Below are positions 29,341-35,159 of a stretch of DNA of 35,159 nucleotides, piece by piece. The translations under genes were made by a program, and so were the position numbers. Location of the stretch: positions 1-35,159 of the forward strand of contig JAIETA010000210.1 of the NCBI GenBank assembly GCA_019745575.1, read 5' to 3'. The notes beneath the pieces were generated by a model, which had not been told where the DNA came from, made no database searches, and saw only the letters and a program-made list of their open reading frames with translations. Position 1 is the stretch's first letter. Every line of letters begins with the position of its first letter. The DNA comes from Reyranella sp. (GTDB taxonomy: Bacteria > Pseudomonadota > Alphaproteobacteria > Reyranellales > Reyranellaceae).

Positions 29341-30780
29341 ATGGCCCGCGCCCTCAAACGCTTCGTCTGCCAATCGTGCGGCGCGGTCACGAACAAGTGG
29401 AGCGGCCGCTGCGAATCCTGCGGTGAATGGAACACCATCACCGAGGAGGCGGCGCCGGCCCCCGGCCCGGCCGGCGGCGGGCTGGCGCGCGGCGGCAAGG
29501 GTCGCCTGCTCGAGTTCGCCGGCCTCACCGGCTCGACACCGCAGCCGCCGCGCTACAAGAGCGGCATCGCCGAATTCGACCGCGTCTGCGGCGGCGGGCT
29601 GGTGGTGGGCTCGGCGCTGCTGATCGGCGGCGACCCCGGCATCGGCAAGTCGACGCTGCTGTTGCAGGTGGCGGCGGCGCTGGCCCGCCAGAATACGTCC
29701 TGTGCCTACATCTCCGGCGAGGAGGCGCTCGACCAGGTGCGGCTGCGGGCCGAGCGCCTCGGCCTGGGCGACGCGCCGGTACAGCTGACGGCGGCAACTT
29801 CGGTGCGCGACATCGTGGCGACGCTGGAACGCCCCGACGCGCCGAAGGTGGCGGTGATCGATTCGATCCAGACCATGTGGCTCGACACGGTCGACAGCAC
29901 GCCCGGCACCGTCACCCAGGTACGGGCCTCCTCGCAGGCGCTGGTCGAGCTCGCCAAGCGCCGCGGCATCGCTGTATTGCTGGTCGGCCACGTCACCAAG
30001 GACGGCGCCATCGCCGGCCCCCGCGTGCTCGAGCACATGGTCGACACGGTGCTCTACTTCGAAGGCGAGCGCGGCCACCAGTTTCGCATCCTGCGCACCG
30101 TCAAGAACCGCTTCGGCCCGACCGACGAGATCGGCGTATTCGAGATGTCCGACCGCGGCCTCTCCGACGTCGCCAATCCGTCGGCGCTGTTCCTGGGCGA
30201 GCGGCGCGGCAACGTCTCGGGCGCTTGCGTCTTCGCCGGCATCGAAGGCACGCGGCCGCTGCTGGTCGAGATCCAGGCGCTGGTGTCGCCCTCCTCCTTC
30301 GGCACGCCGCGCCATGCCGTGGTCGGCTGGGATTCCAATCGCCTCGCCATGGTGCTGGCCGTCCTGGAAGCGCGCTGCGGCGTGGCCATCGGCGCCAACG
30401 ACGTCTACCTCAACGTGGCTGGCGGCCTGAAGATCGGCGAACCGGCCGCCGACCTGGCCGTCGCCGCAGCCGTCGTCTCCTCGCTGGCCGACGAGCCGGT
30501 GCCGCCGGAAATGGTCGTGTTCGGCGAAATCGGCCTCGGCGGCGAGGTCCGCCCGGTCGGGCAGCGCGAGGCGCGGCTGCGCGAGGCGGCCAAGCTCGGC
30601 TTCCGCAGCGCCCTGGTGCCGCGCGGCCGGCCCGGCAGCGCGCCTGCGGCGCGGCCGCCCGAGGCCATCGCCATTGACGAAATCGAGCATCTGTCAGACC
30701 TTGTGGCTCGCTTTCAGCCGGCCGACCGGGCCCCCAAGCGTCCGCGGCGCGAGGGCGTTCCGGACCGCCGGCGCGAATAG
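29341..30780 (+). CDS. radA: DNA repair protein RadA
   Basis: 479 aa; zinc finger FVCQSCGAVTNKWSGRCESCGEWNT, GGDPGIGKSTLLLQ, KNRFGPTDEIGVFEM. Confidence 0.96.
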   Translation: MARALKRFVCQSCGAVTNKWSGRCESCGEWNTITEEAAPAPGPAGGGLARGGKGRLLEFAGLTGSTPQPPRYKSGIAEFDRVCGGGLVVGSALLIGGDPGIGKSTLLLQVAAALARQNTSCAYISGEEALDQVRLRAERLGLGDAPVQLTAATSVRDIVATLERPDAPKVAVIDSIQTMWLDTVDSTPGTVTQVRASSQALVELAKRRGIAVLLVGHVTKDGAIAGPRVLEHMVDTVLYFEGERGHQFRILRTVKNRFGPTDEIGVFEMSDRGLSDVANPSALFLGERRGNVSGACVFAGIEGTRPLLVEIQALVSPSSFGTPRHAVVGWDSNRLAMVLAVLEARCGVAIGANDVYLNVAGGLKIGEPAADLAVAAAVVSSLADEPVPPEMVVFGEIGLGGEVRPVGQREARLREAAKLGFRSALVPRGRPGSAPAARPPEAIAIDEIEHLSDLVARFQPADRAPKRPRREGVPDRRRE

Positions 30781-30801
30781 GCCACGGAGCGCACGGAGTC
30801 G

Positions 30802-31383
30802 ATGGAACAGCTGGGTATCACCGTTTTCGACGTCGCCGTCATCGCCGTGGCCGTCTTTGGCGCCGCCATCGGCATGTCGAGCGGGTTCGCCCACGCCGTC
30901 CTGTTCATCGCCTCGTGGATCGGCGCCGGCTGGATCGCCTGGCGGTTCTCCAAGGTCGTGCAGCCCGAGGTCGAGCAGCTCGTGGGCAGCACGGAGCTGG
31001 CCTATTTCATCTCCATGCTGGCGGTTTTCGTGGCCGCGCTGATCGTGCTCGTGATGCTGACGAATGCCCTCTCGCGCTCGATCAAGTCGAGCCCGCTGGC
31101 CAAGCCCGACCGCATCCTGGGAGCCGGCTTCGGCGTCCTCTGTGCCTGGGTGGCCGTCGGCGTCGCCTTCCTGTTCTACGGCTATCTCGGCCCACGCACG
31201 CTGCCGCCCGCGGTCGAGGGCGGCGCCACGTTCCCGATGGTCAAGGAAATGGCCACTTTCGTCGAACCCCATCTGCCGCCCGGCTTCCGCACCCGGCTGC
31301 AGCGGCCGGGCATGGACACCGGGGCGGTCTCGCCGCCCTCGCCGGCCGCCCCGGCGACGGAAGACGCCAAACCGCCGCAGTAA
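30802..31383 (+). CDS. cvpA: CvpA family protein
   Basis: N-terminal TM segments; FDVAVIAVAVFGAAIGMSSGFAHAVLFIASWIGAGWIAW; upstream of purF. Confidence 0.9.
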   Translation: MEQLGITVFDVAVIAVAVFGAAIGMSSGFAHAVLFIASWIGAGWIAWRFSKVVQPEVEQLVGSTELAYFISMLAVFVAALIVLVMLTNALSRSIKSSPLAKPDRILGAGFGVLCAWVAVGVAFLFYGYLGPRTLPPAVEGGATFPMVKEMATFVEPHLPPGFRTRLQRPGMDTGAVSPPSPAAPATEDAKPPQ

Positions 31384-31410
31384 GTTGTCCTGGAGGGGCA
31401 GTTATCCTTG

Positions 31411-32910
31411 ATGGCGCAGCCGTCAGGTCCCGGATATAACCCCGCCGTGTCCGCCGCCCCGAAACGCCCCGCGCACGACCTCGACAAGTTTCACGAGGAA
31501 TGTGCGCTGTTCGGCATCTACGGCACCTCGGATGCCGCCGCCCATGCCGCGCTCGGCCTGCACGCCCTGCAACACCGCGGCCAGGAGGCCTCGGGCATCG
31601 TCACCTTCGACGGCCGCCACTTCCACGATCACCGGGCGCCCGGCCTGGTCGGCGACATCTTCGGCGAGCAGCCGGTCATGGCGCGGCTGAAAGGCTATTC
31701 GGCGATCGGCCACAATCGCTACGCCACCACCGGCGGCGCATCCGACCGCAACATCCAGCCGATCTTCGCCGACTTCGACTTCGGCGGCCTGGCGCTCGCC
31801 CACAACGGCAACCTGACCAACGCCTACCTGCTGCGCCGGGAACTGGTGCGCATGGGCTGCCTGTTCCAGTCGACGACCGACACCGAGGTCATCAACCACC
31901 TGATCGCCCGCTCCGACTATTCGACGGTGCAGGACCGGCTGATCGACGCGCTCGGCAAGGTCAAGGGCGCCTACTCGCTGCTGCTGCTGACCAACGAGGC
32001 GCTGATCGGCGTGCGCGACCCGCTGGGCGTGCGCCCGCTGGTGCTGGGCAAGCTCGAGGATGCCTGGATCCTGACCTCGGAGACCTGCGCGCTCGACATC
32101 ATCGGCGCCCGCTTCGAGCGCGACGTCGACCCCGGCGAGATCGTCATCATCGACGGCAACGGCCCGCGCTCGATAAAACCGTTCGCCCGGCAGCCGCGCC
32201 GTTTCTGCGTCTTCGAGCACATCTACTTCGCCCGCCCCGACTCGCGCCTCGAAGGCGTCGGCGTCTACGAGGCGCGCAAGCGCATCGGCGTGGAACTGGC
32301 CCGGGAAAGCCCGGTGCCGGCCGACGTCGTCGTCCCGGTGCCCGACTCCGGCGTGCCGGCGGCGATCGGCTACGCCCAGGGCTCCGGCCTGCCGTTCGAG
32401 CTCGGCATCATCCGCAACCACTATGTCGGCCGCACCTTCATCGAGCCGGCCGACCACATCCGCCACCTCGGCGTGCGGCTGAAACACAACGCCAACCGCG
32501 CTTTGATCGCGGGCAAGCGCGTCATCCTGGTCGACGACTCGATCGTGCGCGGCACGACGTCCAAGAAGATCGTCGAGATGGTGAAGCAGGCCGGCGCCCG
32601 CGAAGTGCACATGCGCATCGCGGCCCCGCCGACCACCGATCCGTGCTTCTACGGCATCGACACGCCGGACAAGGACAAGCTGCTCGCCTCGCACTACGAC
32701 GTGGCCGGCATGGCAAAGTTCATCGGCGTCGATTCGCTGGCCTTCATCTCGATCGACGGCCTCTACCGCGCCATGGGCATGCCGGGCGGCCGTGACCCCG
32801 ATCAGCCGGCCTTCTGCGACGCCTGCTTCACCGGCGACTATCCGATCCCGCTCGACGACCAGCTGGGCGTAGAAGATCGCCAGCTCTCCTTCCTCGCCGA
32901 AACCGCCTAG
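31411..32910 (+). CDS. purF: Amidophosphoribosyltransferase
   Basis: EECALFGIYGTSDAAAHAALGLHALQHRGQEASGIVTFDG; PRTase VILVDDSIVRGTTSKKIVEMVKQAGA. Confidence 0.97.
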   Translation: MAQPSGPGYNPAVSAAPKRPAHDLDKFHEECALFGIYGTSDAAAHAALGLHALQHRGQEASGIVTFDGRHFHDHRAPGLVGDIFGEQPVMARLKGYSAIGHNRYATTGGASDRNIQPIFADFDFGGLALAHNGNLTNAYLLRRELVRMGCLFQSTTDTEVINHLIARSDYSTVQDRLIDALGKVKGAYSLLLLTNEALIGVRDPLGVRPLVLGKLEDAWILTSETCALDIIGARFERDVDPGEIVIIDGNGPRSIKPFARQPRRFCVFEHIYFARPDSRLEGVGVYEARKRIGVELARESPVPADVVVPVPDSGVPAAIGYAQGSGLPFELGIIRNHYVGRTFIEPADHIRHLGVRLKHNANRALIAGKRVILVDDSIVRGTTSKKIVEMVKQAGAREVHMRIAAPPTTDPCFYGIDTPDKDKLLASHYDVAGMAKFIGVDSLAFISIDGLYRAMGMPGGRDPDQPAFCDACFTGDYPIPLDDQLGVEDRQLSFLAETA

Positions 32911-32915
32911 AGTCG

Positions 32916-33647
32916 ATGAGGCTCGCCGGCCGTCTTGCGCTCATCACCGGCGCGTCGCGTGGCCTCGGCGCCGCCATGGCCGTGGCCTATGCCCGCGAGG
33001 GCGCCCACTGCGTGCTGGTGGCGCGCACCGTGGGCGGGCTGGAAGCCGTCGACGACAAGATCAAGGCGCTGGGCGGCACCGCCACCCTGGTGCCGCTCGA
33101 CGTCTCCGACGGACCCGGCCTCGATCGCCTGGGCGCCGCGCTGCACGAGCGCTTCGGCCGGCTCGACGTGCTGCTGGGCAACGCGGCCATCCTGGGCACG
33201 CTGTCGCCGGTCGGCCATATCGACCCCAAGGTGTTCGAGCGGGTGATGGCGGTCAACGTCACCGCCAACTGGCGCCTGATCCGCTCGATGGACCCGCTGC
33301 TGCGCGCCGCCGACGCCGGCCGCGCCATCTTCGTGACCTCGGGCATATCGCGCCGCGCGGTGGCCTACTGGAGCGCCTATGCCGCGAGCAAGGCCGCGCT
33401 CGACATGATGGTGGGCGTCTGGGCCGCCGAGGTCGCGCACACCCCGCTGCGGGTCAACCTCTACAACCCCGGCCCCATGCCCACCGGCATGCGCCGCGAC
33501 GCCTTCCCCGGCGAGGACCCGGCGACCCTGCCGCCGCCCGAGGCGCACGCCGAGGCGTTGATCCGGCTCTCCCTGCCCTCCTGCACGATGACCGGCCAAT
33601 GGGTGGCGGGCGATGAGGCGCTCGGCCAAGCGAAGCTTGGCCGATGA
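32916..33647 (+). CDS. SDR family oxidoreductase
   Basis: 243 aa; LITGASRGLGAAMAVAYA, NAAILG, YWSAYAASKAALDMM. The 3' end lies in a hairpin element. Confidence 0.93.
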   Translation: MRLAGRLALITGASRGLGAAMAVAYAREGAHCVLVARTVGGLEAVDDKIKALGGTATLVPLDVSDGPGLDRLGAALHERFGRLDVLLGNAAILGTLSPVGHIDPKVFERVMAVNVTANWRLIRSMDPLLRAADAGRAIFVTSGISRRAVAYWSAYAASKAALDMMVGVWAAEVAHTPLRVNLYNPGPMPTGMRRDAFPGEDPATLPPPEAHAEALIRLSLPSCTMTGQWVAGDEALGQAKLGR

Positions 33648-33674
33648 GCGACAGGACATTGCGTAGCAATGTCC
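33622..33674. repeat. Two tandem short-loop palindromes (REP/BIME-like candidate)
   Basis: TCGGCCAAGC-gaa-GCTTGGCCGA (33622-33644) and GGACATTGC-gta-GCAATGTCC (33654-33674); both perfect stems with GNA loops closed by GC. Confidence 0.6.
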
Positions 33675-33704
33675 GAGAGCGTCGAAGGCTGCTGCAACAC
33701 CCCC

Positions 33705-33777
33705 AGTGTCACACCTAAAAGTGTCACACCAAGTTGAGACAAATGTTGTGACACAGGCCAATCGCCCACCTGTGACA
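33705..33777. repeat. Cluster of four TGTCACA/TGTGACA sites (two direct, two inverted)
   Basis: TGTCACA at 33707-33713 and 33722-33728 (inside an exact 11-bp repeat AGTGTCACACC at 33705 and 33720); TGTGACA at 33747-33753 and 33771-33777. Confidence 0.6.
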
Positions 33778-34040
33778 TCGTCGGGAATCTGACCCCGTGG
33801 CCCCACCTCGGGCAGCCACAGAAGACCATCGAATCAGTCCTCGGGCGCGTTTTTCGCGCCTCGGTCCACCCCACCTGCCGGACAGTCAATGCGCCGGGGA
33901 TGTCCTTGTGCTTTTCTACTCACGGCTCAAGACCGCGGGACGGCCCCTCATCCTCCAGGGATCGTACCCGGCGGGCGCGCCGGGCGGGGCATGGCCAAAG
34001 ATTCGGGCCAGCGCCGGAAGCGCTGGCTGGGGTAAACGGC

Positions 34041-34076
34041 AAAAAGGCCGCTCCGGGTCTTTTAGACCGGGCGGCC
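34041..34076 (-). terminator. Candidate intrinsic terminator, minus-strand orientation
   Basis: On the minus strand GGCCGCCCGGTCT-AAA-AGACCCGGAGCGGCC is followed by TTTTT (plus-strand AAAAA at 34041-34045). The stem has a 2-nt bulge. Confidence 0.65.
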
Positions 34077-34247
34077 CCTGCGTTGGATATATGTCATGGC
34101 AGTGTGACAGAAATAGAGCACAGGACCTGCTGAACCTGTGAATCTGGATTTGCATGGCTGTCATGCAATCCGAGCGCCGCTCCGGTGGCCGACGACTAGG
34201 CGGACAAACCCGGTGCGGTTCAGTTTGTGAAAGGCGTCGCCAGAGCG

Positions 34248-34265
34248 TATACACTAAAATGTATA
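34248..34265. promoter_or_regulatory. Candidate autoregulatory operator of the vapBC-like operon
   Basis: Perfect dyad TATACA-ctaaaa-TGTATA, ending 14 nt upstream of the antitoxin ATG. Confidence 0.55.
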
Positions 34266-34279
34266 TACGAGAGGCAACC

Positions 34280-34540
34280 ATGCGCCAGTTCGCCAAAGTG
34301 TTTCGCTCCGGCAATTCGCAGGCCGTCCGTCTGCCGAAGGATTTCCGCTTCGACGTCGAAGAGGTCGAAGTTTCCCGAGAGGGCGATGCCGTGATCCTGC
34401 GGCCGCGCCACGATGCTTCGGCGCGTTGGGCCTCTTTGCGCGCGGCCGTCGGCCGGGGTTTCAGTCCGGATTTCATGGCCGAGGGCCGACAGCAGCCCGA
34501 CAACCAAAGCCGGCCCAAGCTCGATGACGCTTTCGGCTGA
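34280..34540 (+). CDS. vapB: VapB/VagC-type (AbrB/SpoVT-like) antitoxin
   Basis: MRQFAKVFRSGNSQAVRLPKDFRFDVEEVEVSREGDAVILRPR; swapped-hairpin AbrB motif SGNSQAVRLPK. GAGAGGC upstream of the ATG. Confidence 0.92.
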   Translation: MRQFAKVFRSGNSQAVRLPKDFRFDVEEVEVSREGDAVILRPRHDASARWASLRAAVGRGFSPDFMAEGRQQPDNQSRPKLDDAFG

Positions 34541-34947
34541 TGGCCTGGCTGCTCGACACCAATGCCCTCATCGCCCTCGTAACGCGCAGGTCCGACGCCT
34601 TGCTGCGTCGCGTGGAGGCCGCCGAGCCCGGAACGCTGACCACCTCCTCCGTCGTCGCACACGAGCTTTACTTCGGCGCGTACCGTAGCCAAAAGATCGA
34701 GTTCAATGTCGAGACGCTGCGTTTGCTCTTTGCGGACCTCGTCGTTCTCGAGTTCGAGCGGGAAGATGCTCGCACGGCGGGCGAGATCAGGGCCACGCTC
34801 ATGCGACAGGGCACGCCGATCGGCCCCTATGACGTCCTGATCGCCGGACAGGCGAAAGCGCGTGGCTTGATACTCGTCACCAGCAATCTCTCCGAGTTCC
34901 AACGCGTCGATGGCCTCGAGATCGAGGACTGGATGCGGGCCTCGTAG
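34540..34947 (+). CDS. vapC: VapC-type PIN-domain ribonuclease toxin
   Basis: MAWLLDTNALIALV, TTSSVVAHELYFGAYRS, GPYDVLIAGQAKARGLILVTSNLSEFQRV; 1-nt TGATG overlap with the antitoxin. Confidence 0.94.
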   Translation: MAWLLDTNALIALVTRRSDALLRRVEAAEPGTLTTSSVVAHELYFGAYRSQKIEFNVETLRLLFADLVVLEFEREDARTAGEIRATLMRQGTPIGPYDVLIAGQAKARGLILVTSNLSEFQRVDGLEIEDWMRAS

Positions 34948-35084
34948 CTCCGCAAAGTGAATATGGCGGTCCGAGTTACCGTCATGCTCATAGGGACCGC
35001 GAGCCTCTGGCGCGCTCGGATTCATGAGCGAGCGAGACGCTCGCGGTGCAAAAGACAACGATCGCCCGCTGCTCACCGCTGCGG

Positions 35085-35159
35085 TGACCTGCCCTGATTT
35101 ATCGGACCAGTCTTAACTTGAGAATGCTGGCCTCTCTTGTGCGTCTGAATGTCCCTCGC
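35085..35159. mobile_element. Possible left end of an IS3-family-like element, truncated by window end
   Basis: TGACCTGCCCTGATTTATCGGACCAGTCTTAACTTGAGAATGCTGGCC resembles, from memory, terminal sequences of IS3-family elements; no transposase ORF is visible in the window. Confidence 0.3.

Noticed and set aside
33622-33777. CRISPR array
   Set aside because: Repeats are short (7-11 bp), mixed in orientation and lack regular spacers; no cas genes in the window.
33461-33889. 142-aa minus-strand ORF over the TGTCACA cluster
   Set aside because: Overlaps the SDR 3' end and hairpin repeats; the sequence looks like translated repeat DNA.
33916-35076. 386-aa minus-strand ORF antisense to vapBC
   Set aside because: Antisense to two well-supported genes and without domain features.

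Overview
This is a GC-rich, gene-dense chromosomal window, probably from an alphaproteobacterium (judged from protein families and operon layout only). About 33.6 kb is housekeeping or core-accessory DNA. In order it holds: the end of an RND efflux adaptor plus a full RND pump; a FemAB/GNAT-like protein; a clpS-clpA pair with an unlisted GTG-start small membrane protein coupled to clpA; an unknown exported protein; a D,D-carboxypeptidase with a SPOR-like tail; an exopolysaccharide-precursor cluster (gamma-glutamylcyclotransferase-like, phosphomannomutase, ugd, galU); a DnaJ-domain protein; mltG-fabF-acpP-fabG-fabD; rpsF-rpsR-rplI; an Fe(III)-type ABC permease and substrate-binding protein arranged tail to tail; cfa; and dnaB-alr-mlaE-mlaF-radA-cvpA-purF-SDR. 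The last ~1.5 kb looks accessory: a ~600 bp non-coding stretch dense in dyads, a vapBC-type toxin-antitoxin pair with a palindromic promoter region, and a possible IS end at the right edge. I found no CRISPR array, tRNA, rRNA, prophage or clear undescribed multi-gene system. The best leads are the hidden small membrane protein after clpA, the dyad cluster before vapBC, a candidate Fur-like box before the iron-binding protein gene, a strong terminator abutting the ABC permease start, and structured leaders before cfa and rpsF.
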